From assembly GCA_902806595.1 (NCBI GenBank), contig CADCXC010000004.1, forward strand, positions 2,170,001 through 2,234,000: a stretch of 64,000 nt of DNA, given 5' to 3'. The notes under the pieces were generated by a model. The model saw only the letters and a list, made by a program, of their open reading frames with translations. It made no database searches and had not been told where the DNA came from. This document shows, in pieces, positions 1-12,046 of the stretch (positions are counted from its first letter, which is position 1; each line of letters starts with the position of its first letter). A program made the translations under genes and the position numbers. The stretch is from Pyrenopolyporus hunteri (Eukaryota; Ascomycota; Sordariomycetes; Xylariales; Hypoxylaceae).

Positions 1-1070
1 GCCGAGGTAGTGAGCCCTGTCCTGCCCATGAACGATGCGTCGGCGAGGCGCAATGTTCGCAAAGCATGCAGCATACTTCGGGATAATTTTCGGACTCACA
101 TGCCCATGGAACTCTCGTCGGGACTGCATATACACCTAGGCCATAAGCATGGGTGGAACCTGATGCATCTGAAGAAATTCGTCACGATATGGTTCCTAAT
201 AGAAAATGTAGTGATACGTCTTCATAGGAGAGACCGGGGTTCGCAGAGAATGGCGATGTGGTGCAGCAAGATGTCTGAGGGGACAGGACTTGCGACGGCC
301 CTGTTCAGTGAGGATCCGGTTCTTCGGAGCAATCATAACGTATATCAGCCATCCGTCAGTTCGGCACAGAGGTCTCGTTACTTGATTGAAATGGAGCGGT
401 GGGTCCATTCGCAGAACCTCTCTCACGCCGCCTATGAATTTATCTCTAAGGTATGGCAATACCCATCTATCAATGATTTAGTGCGAGCCATGAGTGGAGT
501 CGACATCGATGGGTATTACGCCAGGCCGGCGGTCCGGATACGTATAAGCGGTTATAAGAAATCCGAGGACCCAAACAATGATGTCGCCCAAACTGTGGAA
601 ATTAGAACAATGCAGGGAACGCTCGACGCCAACCAGTAAGTAGCATCCTCGCGGTCCATTCCCCAAGGGACTGAGCCTAGGTTCCATAGGCTCTGTGACC
701 TAAGCAAGGATACGGCTAACCTCGGCGTTGCAGCATACTCCATTGGCTCAATGTTCTTCAAGCCATCAACGGTTTTGTACGCGGTGACGACGAGGTGGCA
801 TTTTCCGCTATGATAGATAGACTCACGACTGCCACACTGAACAGGCCGACCCAAGTGAGAGACACGCTGGCGGCACTTGAGGTGCCACTAAGAACGCAGG
901 TATACTTCATGGACGCGAAGAACAGAAGCGGGGATAGCAGTATACAGGATGACTGGTGGGTGTATCCGGACAGGGACAGAGTCGATTGGGGCCAGCCATT
1001 TATGGTTCCTGGGCACGGAGCGACTCATGGGCCGCAGTACGACGTCTTCGTCGACGAGGACAACTATTGA
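1..1070 (+). CDS. Amidoligase-family protein, 5' end missing
   Basis: The reading frame is open at the left window edge, so the N-terminus lies outside. I join exon 1..635 to 734..1070 through a GTAAGT...GCAG intron of 98 bp; the split codon restores one continuous frame. The motifs GLHIHLG (about nt 121-141) and VEIRTMQGTLDANH followed by a W (about nt 595-750) match the fungal members of the predicted amidoligase family (COOH-NH2 ligases of glutamine-synthetase/glutamate-cysteine-ligase-like fold). In that family the HxH and the E-R-QGTLD motif belong to the active-site core. Substrate is unknown for fungal members. A weakly conserved tail rich in D, W and G follows to the TGA at 1068-1070. 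No signal peptide can be judged because the start is absent. Confidence 0.75.
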
Positions 1071-1988
1071 ACGGTGCTCACTGGACCAACTACCCTACCT
1101 CAGGTCGGGCAGTTGGTAGATGCTCAGAGCGGCATAAGGTAGAGGGCAATTACCTAACAACATGCCGAGGTAGATAATGTAGTACGAGTAGACGAAAGCG
1201 CCTGAGAGGAATCGAGAGAAATCGAGAAAGCTGTGGAATGTTGTCCTTGACCTAGGAACAGTGCCCGACTAAGTGGCCGGTAGCGAAGAGGGTAGATTAT
1301 ATCTTATCACGTACATACCTAGGTAGGTATATATACCTCTATATATACCTATATGTGTTATATATGTGTGTGTATGGTGTGGTTAGTTTTGGAGTGTGAG
1401 GGTGATGGCTCCGAGAAAATGGACGTACCTGTCAGGTTCGGGTTGAGTTGGAGTAGTATAGGCTGAGGCTGGTCTAGGTACCTAGGTAGTTGAGGTGGCG
1501 GTAACACGCTTATATAAGAGATGCACGTGCATCGGCGTCGGGACGGAGGCGTCAGCCATTCAGCCACAATCACACTTCGCACTTCGCCCAGCCTACATCC
1601 ATCCACATACATCCACCTTAAAAAGCCACAAGGTGAAGGTGCCCATTATGTATTGTACCTAGTTACCTAGGTACCTATGTACATGTATTACGCTGGAACG
1701 TCTCTCGTCCCATGACGTATCTTGCAAACGGACTACCTTCTATTCCTTCTCATTCTCCCTTATACCTCTTTATAATCTCATATGCCCCTTTCGCTGCCCT
1801 CTCCTGTAGGGGTCTAATGTACCCAGGATATATTCACAATACTCGTATGTGTTACTGGCCGCCGATTCTCATTTTTATCAGCCGAATAAGCTAGCCGGCG
1901 CCTTATTCTATCTCCTCCCTTATTCGCTGTAAGGGTTGGGTTGTGTGTCGCAATGCCAATCTGCTGCTAGACGGAGATACGTGAAAGA
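1071..1988. other. Intergenic region with TA-rich and TACCTAGGTA tracts
   Basis: No convincing gene. It contains (TA)n/(TG)n-like simple sequence at about 1309-1374, and palindromic CTAGGTACCTAG-type tracts at about 1471-1496 and 1655-1690. A minus-strand 84-codon ORF at 1358-1612 has no family features and looks incidental. The right part should hold the promoter of the PTEN-type phosphatase gene. Confidence 0.6.
1309..1374. repeat. TA/TG simple-sequence tract with TACCTAGGTA
   Basis: Direct reading shows consecutive TACCTAGGTAGGTATATATACC-type units running into alternating TA and TG dinucleotides. It belongs to the intergenic TACCTAGGTA family seen throughout the window. Confidence 0.7.
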
Positions 1989-3908
1989 ATGGCTTCTCTG
2001 CTGCGCCAGATCGTCGCAGGGCCGCGAGCCAGGCACCCTGAGGCTGGTCTGGATCTCTGCTATGTTACCGATAATATAATTGCGACGTAGGTCTTCCCCA
2101 CCTTATCCCCGTCCTCTCTCTCACCCTCCCTCGTCCTACCTCATCCTACCTCATCCTGCCTCGTCCCGCTTCGTCTCACTCCCTTTTTCCATTGCAGCTA
2201 ACAGATGCTTACTGTTAGCTCCGGCCCCTCTCAGACATACCCGCAGCGTGCCTACCGCAACCCGCTCGATCGTCTCGTCGAGTTCCTCGATTCGAAGCAT
2301 GGACAGAACTGGGCAATATGGGAATTTCGCGGCGAGGGCACCGGCTACCCGGACGAGCTTGTCTATAACCGCATCAGACATTATCCGTGGCCCGACCACC
2401 ACCCGCCCCCGTTCAGGCTGGTGCCAATGATCATTGCGAGTATGCGGAACTGGTTGAATGGGAACGATCTTGACGCTGACGGTGTCGGGGCACCTGACGG
2501 GAAGAGGAATCTAGCCGGGAGGGTTCTGGACGCGTGGGGGGATAAAAAGAACGGTCGCGTAGCCGTGGTGCACTGCAAGGCCGGTAAAGGCCGGAGTGGG
2601 ACGATGGCCTGTAGCTACCTCATTGCTGAGTGCGGCTGGACACAGGAACAGGCCCTTGCGAGGTTCACGGAGCGGAGAATGCGCCCGAAGTTTGGTGCCG
2701 GCGTAAGCATTCCGAGCCAGCTCCGGTGGATAGGATACGTTGATCGCTGGACTAAAGGGGGGAAGAAATACGTTGATCGGGAATTGGAAATTGTTGAGAT
2801 TCACGTTTGGGGATTACGTTCCGGCGTCAAGCTCTCGGTCGAGGGGTTCGTGGATGGAGGCAGGAAGATTAAGGTCTTTCACACGTTCTCCAAGAAAGAG
2901 CGTCTGATAATCGAAGGCAATGCGCCAGGCGACAACGGGGTTTTGGATTTAATATATGACATGGCCGGTTATGGAATCACCTCTCCGGCAAAAAAGGAGG
3001 CTCCCAATGAAGCGAAGCGAGTCGATAGAGCACAAGATGATAATTCTACCAAAACGCCCCTTGAACAGCATGCTAAGCCGCCGCTCCCCCCAAGACATAT
3101 CGGTAGTTCTTCACCGAGTTCATCCGCTAACCCTACACAATCTGGCATAATATCGAAATCCTCAAACCCTACGGATTCGTCGTCCACGACCTCTAGGAAC
3201 GATGCTGGCCCCGAACCTGGTGGTATGGCAGTCATATTCAAGCCTCATAAGCCGATTAGGTTGCCAAATAGCGACGTAAATATATGCCTCGAGCGACGCA
3301 ATCGTACGCCTACTGCGATGGGGTTCACTATGGTGACGGCTGTAGCACATGTGTGGTTTAATACCTTTTTCGAGGGCAACGGCCCCGAGCAAGGCGGAAA
3401 CCCAGATTGGAACGGTGTCTTTGAGATCGAATGGGACAAAATGGACGGCATAAAAGGATCGAGTCAAAAAGGCACACGCGCCGCCGACAAGATCGCGGTA
3501 GTGTGGAAGTCTATCGTGCCGGAGGGCGAGGCAGAGGAATCGGTATTGCCTATGCCCAGTATTGACTCACCTGTGCCACAGATGCCAGCTGCCGACTGGA
3601 AGGGCGGGAATGACGAAGATCCGTATAGCGAAAGACATTTGGGGTTACGCGCACAAAGCCCCGACAGCGCGGACATTAGTCAAGCTAGCAGCGTAAAGGA
3701 AGAGGCTATAAGAGATTTCAAAACCAACGAGGGGGAGATCGAAGGTGTCATAGCAGGAACGGCGCCGAGCGCGGAGCGAGAGGCCGGCGGTAACTCAGAC
3801 GGCGAGCTGGAGCAGGGTGAAGATGGAGATTGGGAAAATAAAGGCGGCAGGGGGGATCTCGAAGCTTACATGGAGAAACTGCCTAAACCTGGTGGTAGTG
3901 AAGAATAA
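1989..3908 (+). CDS. PTEN-type phosphatidylinositol phosphatase (TEP1-like)
   Basis: Exons 1989..2086 and 2219..3908 give 595 aa. The intron (GTAGGT...GTTAG, CTAAC branch point near 2198) removes a spurious internal ATG at 2205 and rebuilds the continuous DNIIAT-SGPSQTYP segment. The protein would dephosphorylate 3-phosphoinositides (or phosphoproteins). The P-loop HCKAGKGRSG is at about residues 151-160 with catalytic Cys152; Asp92 in PWPDHHPP matches the general-acid loop of PTEN. A C2-like region follows (about 215-290 and 370-420), split by a low-complexity Ser/Pro-rich insert, and the tail is acidic. The P-loop has Ser where animal PTEN has Thr. Fungal homologues commonly carry such extended, poorly conserved tails. 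Assignment to the PTEN/TEP1 group is secure; lipid specificity is inferred. Confidence 0.9.
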
Positions 3909-6900
3909 CGCCCGTGGGGAACACTGGAATATCGCCGCTTGTCGATACCCGAAGACTTTGGTTTGACTTAAATGTCTAATAATATGTACAGAATCAGCAT
4001 CATGGGTATACTCAAAGGGGGCTCTGATATCACGCACTTCTGGTCTCTAGATGACTGACTTGTCATTGCATTTTTCTACATCAACATCCTATACAGCTAT
4101 AACAAGTAAATTCCTTGACGGTATTTGGTTAAATCGTGATCTTCGTCGGAGTCCCAGTCAGTTCTAGGATTGAATGATCGGTCAGCCGATGCCATCGGAT
4201 CGAGGATCTATTATGTCCTGGTTAAAAAGAGTGATCGGTTTTTATAATACCTTCCTTGGTAACTGCAGTTATCCGAGAGCAACTCTTTTTAGCCCCTTGA
4301 CCGATCTTGCGACTCCAACGCCAATCCGCGGAACATGAACTGCGTTGACGGCATCGGCAAGATCATCGTTGCTCAGGGCGGGTCTCGCGTTCCTCGTATG
4401 GGAGAATAGGGACAACAATCGATAAGGCGTTTAATGAAGATCAAAAGAAAGGCTGGCAATAACGAGGTACCTTAGCACCTAGCTAGGATGTGTTGAGAGG
4501 TTAGAGGATTAGATACCATATCCAGAAAAATTTTCGAAGTGGCATAGGCGTATAACGGTTACTGTATAATAGTTCGTTCTTCGCCGGGATCTCCTAGACA
4601 CTCCGCAGGTTCGTAGAACTCTCGGCGTTAAGTAAACTACCTACCTACCTACTTTTGTTCGAAGCTAACTCTATGGCAAGTCGCGTAAGGGACTACCGCA
4701 AAGGAACTCCCATGAAGTAGGACTCACCAACTTGCGAAATTGGCTACGATTATCGCATAAAATCACCGAAACCGCCACTTACATCTAAGCGAAGTGCGGA
4801 TCTTACGTTAGTCGGGTATATACCTACCTATGTATTAACCCTTTCAAAGCCACGCCGACACACGCAAGTTTCGGTCGGAGACACGTACTCCAGAAAACAG
4901 AAATGCTTATCTGGAATTGTCCAAGTAGGGAAACTATAGCACCGAACCTATCCCGGCCGGCTAAGCGGACGCTTTAACTTGACTCATGGGTATAGATCGA
5001 CATATACGATGGAGAAGCCTGTTGATGGTAGCTACCTAGGCACGGCAAACGAGGCGCATAGAAACCACCGAGTGAATGGATACATGTATAGATAGGTAGA
5101 TAGGAGGTAGGTAGGCACCCCCTTGGACCCATTCCATCTGTTTGTTTTCTCGGGTTCGTATAATCCGGGCTCCCGAAGCGTGGTGGACGTAGGTAGGGAT
5201 TACGTACCTGGTATTCCAGAACGACATGTAGCGTTACACCCACACCACCATCGCTATCGTCAACACCACGTAAGTAAGCAAAAATTGAATACTTGATCGC
5301 CCCCCATTGAAGCGGCTGATACTTAGGTAGTAGGTAGGTAGGGATCGGATATACCAACGGGTATATCGTTCCCAGCTACCTCCTACACGTACCTAGGCAA
5401 GTAATTTGTACGTAAAGGAGCTTCTTGACTTGTAATCTTGAGTTATCGAGCCAAGAAATCACCCCTTAGAACATGCTCAAGATGTACGTATAAAATCAGC
5501 GATAGCACCCACGGTGACATTGATGGCGAATATTGGGAACCCTCCCGATTCTAATTACAGCATCGCGAGCGGGATAGAAGTAATTACCTGGGTATGCCGA
5601 GTACCCTTTATTGATGTCAGGTTTAGATCTTAATATGGGCGTTCTCCTTAAGATAGGTACCTACTTTGAAGTGGTCACCTTTATGAAACTGGTAGCGACT
5701 AGAATGTTCTTGTAATATAGCTCTCGTTCTCTTTGATTGGTCATGGACAAATAGGCTTTAGAAGTACAGATCTAGAATCAAAAGGGCACCAGCTGCAACC
5801 TGCTTGCTTCTCGGCAGGAATTTGTTGAGAAGCAAGACCCAGCCTACCAGCATGGGTATTATCCTACATCGCTGCGACGTATCCGGATTAAAGGTTCTTT
5901 CATAGGTCTATCTATTCTTTCTTTCGGTTCTCCTTGGGGGTCCCCGTGGGGCCTGGCTTGCCGAGTTTCCTAAGATCGCACCTAGGAAGATATACTACCA
6001 ACTTTTCTTTCCTATTGGCATTCTTCCTCGGTGAGAAGCTTTATAGTAGGTGACTCCTTATAGGCACGGAATAATTTTCTCGACTTTGATACTCGCCGAT
6101 CTTTCTTAAGAGACGTTCGGAATTCCCTATATGGAAATCTCGCTTCTTCCAGGGCTTCGGGACTCGTCCCCAATAAATCTTTTCTTCCTCGTTCTACGGG
6201 GACAGGTCTTTCCGAGAAGATAACGGAGGTTCCTCTATGCAAGCTGCATGTCGCCTACTGATAAAGGTGAAGATCAGCCTCAATTGAGTTTTTCCGCGCC
6301 TGTGTGCCTGGCAGATGGAGAAGGCGAAGGGTAAAGATTTTCCTCGGCTAGTAGCGAATCCCGCATCCTACCCCTTGTATCATGCCTATCCTTTTTTAGA
6401 CTGCATTGCGACTGATGGCGCCCTACCTGTGATCGGCACTTGGATTTCTCTGTTGAGCCCCTTCACTTTTGATGCCTCTGAAACGAAACCCTCAGGAATT
6501 GGGAAACATTGTGCGCATGTTTCGAAAAGAAATGGATTCGCGGATTCGAGACTGAGCTTACGTCTGCTTCGCTCTTATAGCGTTAGTAGAACACGCCAAT
6601 GTGCCGATGACAACTCGAAACTTCAACTTACCAAGCCAAGAAATTCCTTATCAGCTCGTAGTTACATTCGTGATCCTTTTTTGATCTTTCATACGAAAGG
6701 CATGCGAACTCGTCGCAACCTGCACGATAAACACTTGAGTCCTCTCGTCTTTATTGTGGAATATCGTGGTCCGGAGCATACGTCCTAGGACCCAGCCAAG
6801 AAACTAGTTAAGCTCCCCAAGCTTTTGCATTTTTTCCGTCCTTTAGATTTAATCTCTGAGCTCATCGCCGGCTTTTTAATAAATGGGAACATCGGCTACA

Positions 6901-9900
6901 TTGGCTGGGCTATAAGGCCAGCAGGTTGACGTTGTACCACTCCACTTGCACCGAACCCTCTCGATATTGCTTGCCGGTTTAGCTCTTATACTAATCGTTG
7001 GGTTGAAGTTGTCCAAGGATTGAGATGCGCCAACAGCTTTGTTCATAGTTGCAATTGTACACGCCCTTGAGAAATGACGACTCCATTAGATAGTACATAT
7101 ACTTCACCCTTTGACTCAGCGTTTACTTAGAATCCCCCCTCTAAAGGGTGCTATTTACGTCGTCACACGGAGTGTCTACCCAGGAGTGAGTAAGGCAGGC
7201 GTAATCAACATACCTTACGCCATAGCGTGGAGTGTTATCGAATTCCTGCGTATGGCTATTAGAGGAGCCCCCAAGTAATGAAGTTTAAGAAGGGGAGAAA
7301 CGTGTAGACCAGGATGACGAATATCTAGGTTTTGCTTAGCAAGGAATGGCACCTCGTTGCTGTCGCTTAATTAGTAGCCAAGTGAACGGCAGTGCGACGC
7401 TATTTACTTCTTCCGGTCTGGGTCGTAGTTACAAGGTTCGCGCCGCGTCTATGGCTGCACTAGGATATTTCTCAGCGCGGGCACCGTATGGCGAAGATTG
7501 GCAGAGTGGTCAACATTTTCACCGACCCCTTGCCACCACTATCTGAAGGTTTAGGCATGCGGCTGCAAGAGTAGCGCCGGCTGTCGATCTTTAACGCAGA
7601 ATGTCACTGGTTCCTTTTTTACCCCTGAACCTGCCTTGCAGGTAGCCCTGTCGAGATAGGGACAAGACCCGGTGGGATTGGTCGACGGATGTGAGGTTGT
7701 CCGGGTTGTTCTCTTTGATAATGAATTCATATATCAAAACGTTGATGTGAGGTAAGCCTTGGGGATCAAGAACATTCGTCACTAGGACTGAATACCGCAA
7801 TTCATGTGCCGATCCTCTTTTACATAGCGTGGCCGTGAACTGGGCGTAGACATATAAGGACGTTCGTCCGCTCCTTATAAGATAGGGGAAAGCGTGACTG
7901 TTTCGTAGCGTTGCTGGCCAAACATAATCGCAGATCTCAACCTTGTCGACCAACCGTTGATATAGCACTTTACAACGTCAGATATGGCTCGTTTCTTTAC
8001 CGCCCTGTTGGCCGCCGTCGCCATGTTCCAGGTTGGCTCTGCTGTCCCTTTTCCATTCACCAATGGGACTTCCCCTGCTCCCCCTGCTCCGACTGCGACG
8101 GGAATCGCGAACAGCACGATCACCAATGAAGCTCTCAAGCGTCGTCTTCGGGATTTCCCAATCGCCCTTATCCGACCTTAATCACACAAACCCATCCACC
8201 CACGGAACGCTGGTCATGGGTCGGTGGTAGATGCTGAGGGAGCTCTGGGAGTTGCGCCGGGCCGGTACGCCATATACAGAATTGGGCAAACTATCACGCC
8301 TCAAAAAGGTTACCTACAATACTCCCCGAGTGATTCTTACCCTTTTCAACGATCTCGCCAAAAGAAAACGACTACTATCTTGCATTCACGCCAATAGAAG
8401 ATTTACGAACATTGGGATTTATATTTTGGTTTTCGAACCTCGGAATGCTGGAGGACAAGCAAGGAGGCTCACTTCGACTACGGTTAATAAACAATTTGCT
8501 TCCAAAGTTTGGATAACGATGGAACGAGGAACCTGGTTAAGAGTGGGGTTGAGTAGAAAAGTACTATAGGAAGCTTACTCTCCTTCATGTCCGAATTCTA
8601 TAGCTAATTCGATTCGTTACATAAGATTTGACTTGTTCGTTGTGTCTCTTATTAACCGTGACTCCGCTTAGAAGGACTTAGACTACTGTGTAAGAGGGAA
8701 TATCAATTACCCTATGTGAGATAAAATTAGTGTGGTATCCTAAATTGAAGTACGTAAGAGAGTATGAACCTGCGTACTGGTATGATGGTGCTGTTAGAAT
8801 TTATGTTATCGAATTAAGATTAATCAAATGTTAGGTACTTCTACATATACGTAAGAACTTGGCTCTGAACTATGGATGAACAGCGATGTAACTATTAAGA
8901 TATGGTATTTCCCCAGTCATCTAGATAAGATTTATAGAGTCCTTAAATGCCATCTCTAGGTGTCTATTAAATTCATTAAAGATAAGGGCCTACCTACACC
9001 AGTGCCTGTCTCTGCAACTCAAAGTTTGACTTCAGTTATTTTTATCCCAATAACAGTACCTGAAGTACATGGAAATGTTTCTAAGTTAGTGTGAACACTG
9101 GAGAATGCAGCTCGAGCTAAACTTTCACCGTCGATGTTACACGGACGATTCAACATCTACTCGAGTCTCGAGCAAAAACATATAATCGTTTCAAGGTCGG
9201 CGGTTTACTTTTACTCGATTTGGATTTGAGTGAATATTTAGATTCTTAATCTCTTAAGAGCCATAATACCTAATTTTATTTGATAGTACTTCCCGTCATT
9301 TCGCCTTTCACCACGTACAACTCTCATATGTAACAGTGAATTCCTAACAATAGAGGCTTTAAGCTACCGACCAAATGTGGGAATGGAACTACTCTACCGG
9401 CTCCCGCACATTTAACCCACGTCTTCATTATAATCGTAAAACAATGTATCCATGAATTGCATAACCTTAGTCCATGAAAACGAGAGTTTAACATAAATTG
9501 ATCTTGCTCGTTTTGAAGTTATATCACCACATTGAACATGCGACGGTTACGAGAAGGTTATAATATCCCGATTAATTGAGATATATTGAATCTCTAATTC
9601 AGTTACGTTGATTTAATAGACACTTGGCTCTAGATTCTTTACTCAAACTGCCACCGCGCTACTAGAGATGTTAGCATCCGTTTAAAATAGCGTTCAAGTG
9701 TAATGGGGTTAGCGTATATCGCGCGCTGTATTTATAGTGCTTATATCAACTAGGGTAGTAGGCTAGGCGTTGTGCTGCACCGGATTTTAGGTGCATACTA
9801 TGTTAATCTAGCCACTGTAAAATGTACCTGGTGGAGCGTGGGTCAAAACTCGCTGTACACATATTCAATTCATTCTCAGCGGGGTCGTAGAAAAGGGTCG

Positions 9901-10663
9901 TAGAGCCACTATCAGATTGGAGATTTTCAACCCTCATGCACGAAATCTTTTAGATATGTGAATCAAAAGGAATATGAAACCGGGGGATTTCGGTCTTGCC
10001 ATACTCATCGTCTTATACGAGAGGTTATAGGAAGAGGGTCAACTAGAACAAACATTCATGGTTCCAATTTGTAAGATAGTGGCGCTGTTGGTTCTTGACC
10101 GGGTTTTCTCGATAGCTACCGGGAGTTTTATACCGCATGGTGGAGAAGATCCTGCATGGCCTTTTTGTGTTCCTGGTTCCTTTATGACGGAGCCCTGCTC
10201 ATGCGAAGAAGCTAGAATCTCATATATATCCGTGTTACCGGCGCTAACCACACATCTGTGCGCTCTCTGAGCACTGGGTACGTATCAACGAAGGGGAACG
10301 GGCAGTGATTTAAGATGGTTATGAAATAGTTTAGACTACACATACGACGAAAGCAGACGTTTGGCGAGGGAGAAACTTCGTCGTTGCTACCTCAGGTATA
10401 ACATGGACAAGGGATAAGACGTTCCCCATATGATCGGAGTACAGGGTAGTACATATCATATATAGTAAGGTCGCACGAGATATTTACTCTTTATGGTAAT
10501 TTATGATGCAGCTTCGTATTCCTATTGGCTCGGGCAGAACGTCGATTATTACTGGTCTTTTTCTTAATAAATGCCCAATGCGTAGGTGCCTACTTAGCTA
10601 GTGCTAAAGAGCTAGCCAGGTACCTAAGGTAGGCAGTTATGTAGATCACATAACGCAGGCCTA
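3909..10663. other. 6.7-kb gene-poor stretch
   Basis: No gene here can be recognised by motif. The left part has TACCTA/TAGGTA tracts (about 4636-4652, 5087-5115, 5320-5345, 5390). Between about 5900 and 7560 there are ORFs of 76 codons (minus, 6012-6242) and 157 codons (plus, 6315-6788), neither with a recognisable family or signal peptide. From 8600 to 10000 the sequence is AT-rich with many stops in all frames, consistent with decayed or never-coding DNA. The only candidate gene, a small secreted ORF at 7984-8181, is listed separately. Confidence 0.5.
7984..8181 (+). CDS. Possible small secreted protein (65 aa), perhaps truncated
   Basis: This short ORF starts with a good-looking secretory signal: MAR, a hydrophobic core (FFTALLAAVAMFQV) and a small-residue cleavage context GSA at about residue 20. 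A Pro/Thr/Ser/Ala-rich stretch with two N-x-S/T sites follows, then a basic end. I recognise no family. The mature part would be only about 45 aa without cysteines, so it may be the first exon or a 5' remnant of a larger gene. No clear donor was found before the TAA. It sits alone in a gene-poor region, and chance occurrence cannot be excluded. Confidence 0.3.
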   Translation: MARFFTALLAAVAMFQVGSAVPFPFTNGTSPAPPAPTATGIANSTITNEALKRRLRDFPIALIRP

Positions 10664-11410
10664 TCATGCGGGTAGCGTGCAGTCCCGAATCCTGGCGGCT
10701 AGGTCCGCGTAGCCCTTCCATACTGCGTACAAGCTCGCAGGGCTCATTCCCAACTCACTTCTGATCATAAGGGGACTCAGTGATGAGGGGCTTACGAACA
10801 TATCGACGTTTTTTGATAGAGGCGCAGCCCTAAATATACCCTTCACGCGACGAATGTCGTCCTCGAGCGAAGTCATCCAAGGGTGAACTGCTGTGATAAA
10901 ATCGTGAATGGTGACGAATGGCTTGGATTCCCCGCTTGCCGTCACCACGCACGACGGCACAGGGCTGTGTAGATAGGGCCGTTCCTCACCGCAGCACTGA
11001 ATCGCCTTACGGAGGCCGTCTGGTCCGTCATCAGCGAATACCGCGGTATCGCTCTCTAGAGGCCTATGCGCATCCACCCACATGTCCTCCCAGTCGTCCA
11101 AATCCATGATAGTTACTCTGATGGAGGAAATGGGTGGTTCTGCGAGACTCGAAGATGCGATGTCATGTTCCTGGACGCTTACAACGGGTTTGCCCTCCTG
11201 GGAGATTGTCGTGGTTGCTGTTTGGTAGGGGACCTGGTCGGAATCTGGGTCAGTGGGATCGATGAGAACTTGAATGGATTTCTCGATCGGGCCCTTGAAA
11301 TACCAACGCAGACTTAAAAAGTCAACAGATGGAGTGAGCCTCTGACCTGTTGCTCGCAGTTCTTCGTAAGTTGGAAACTCCGAGCCGGACAGCGCCATAG
11401 TATAATGCAA
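10664..11410 (-). CDS. Conserved fungal hypothetical protein (248 aa)
   Basis: Single-exon ORF with even coding composition. It has no signal peptide, membrane segment or known catalytic motif. The C-terminal half contains a block, VTIHDFITAVHPWM near residue 165, that I associate with a family of uncharacterised filamentous-fungal proteins having a central 'HDF..xVHPW' segment followed by an acidic/basic helix; this is recall, not a search. Two ATGs (codons 1 and 5) lie at the start; the second (about 11398) is equally plausible. It is the leftmost gene of the 10.6-22 kb cluster, and nothing seen links it functionally to the secreted genes to its right. Function unknown. Confidence 0.65.
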   Translation of the reverse strand: MHYTMALSGSEFPTYEELRATGQRLTPSVDFLSLRWYFKGPIEKSIQVLIDPTDPDSDQVPYQTATTTISQEGKPVVSVQEHDIASSSLAEPPISSIRVTIMDLDDWEDMWVDAHRPLESDTAVFADDGPDGLRKAIQCCGEERPYLHSPVPSCVVTASGESKPFVTIHDFITAVHPWMTSLEDDIRRVKGIFRAAPLSKNVDMFVSPSSLSPLMIRSELGMSPASLYAVWKGYADLAARIRDCTLPA

Positions 11411-11514
11411 TATGATTGGACGGGTCTTGTTGATTCTTAAGAGTAGGCGCCGTTATCTTGTAGTTGAGATGATTTGGAAGAGTCTGAAAAGATGAAGAAG
11501 TGAGGTGGGAGGGA

Positions 11515-11570
11515 GATGCATGTACCTAGGTATGTAAGTACCTACCTAGGTACCTAGGTACGCAGGTAGT
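11515..11570. repeat. TACCTAGGTA palindromic repeat cluster
   Basis: Several overlapping copies of GTACCTAGGTA and TACCTACCTAGGTACC occur in about 55 bp, each a near-perfect palindrome centred on CCTAGG or GGTACC. The same motif recurs in most intergenic spaces of this window and, in my reading, not in coding exons. Confidence 0.75.
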
Positions 11571-11719
11571 TAGGAATGGCCGATAGGCGAAGCGGGGATC
11601 GGGTACATGGGTGTGCGGTAGGTACCTGGTGTACATGTAAGTGCCTGCGTTAGGTCGGCGTGGCGTAACAACCCAGTAAGCACCTACATGAAGACCGGGG
11701 TACGAGAGCATTACATGCA

Positions 11720-11770
11720 TAATAGGTACCTAAGTACCTATCTATATATATCTACTACCTAATATGTAGA
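11720..11770. repeat. TAGGTACC/TATA simple repeat cluster
   Basis: ATAGGTACCTAAGTACCTA runs into TATATATATCTA repeats and then ACCTAATATGTAG. It is the same repeat family as the neighbouring block at 11515-11570. Confidence 0.65.
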
Positions 11771-12046
11771 GAGATCAGCATACACGATAACCTCACGCAG
11801 CCCTATGGGATAGACTTGGATTGGGTTGGATTAGATTAGATTAGGCTAGGCTAGATACCTTGGTAAAATAATAAGTACCAGGTGAGTTAATTTACCTAGG
11901 TACTCGGACGAAAAGTAACTACTACGTATGGATTAAGGACTTGACATATTTCCAAATAAGAGACTTTCCATAGGACAACCGGAAAGTTGCTTATATCCTC
12001 ATCATCCTCCAGTCGAACTTGCCCGGTAACTCAAACTAGTATCCTT

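Larger units (their letters stand above)
11411..12046. other. Intergenic region rich in TACCTAGGTA palindromes
   Basis: Holds two dense repeat blocks (11515-11570 and 11720-11770) and a short GGATTAGATTAGGCTAG-type tract at 11815-11860. No supported ORF. The 64-codon minus ORF at 11526-11720 overlaps the repeats and is dismissed. Confidence 0.6.

Noticed and set aside
2205..2218. ATG at 2205 as the start of the PTEN-type gene
   Set aside because: It lies inside the first intron; the true first exon at 1989 gives the family N-terminus and a matched splice phase.
6315..6788. 157-codon ORF as a gene
   Set aside because: No motif, signal or conserved block; composition resembles the surrounding non-coding sequence.
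8231..8569. 112-codon ORF following the small secreted ORF
   Set aside because: Could not be joined to it by splicing and shows no recognisable domain.
11815..11860. GGATTAGATTAGGCTAG tract as interstitial telomere repeat
   Set aside because: Units are not TTAGGG and vary; better seen as a degenerate local simple repeat.
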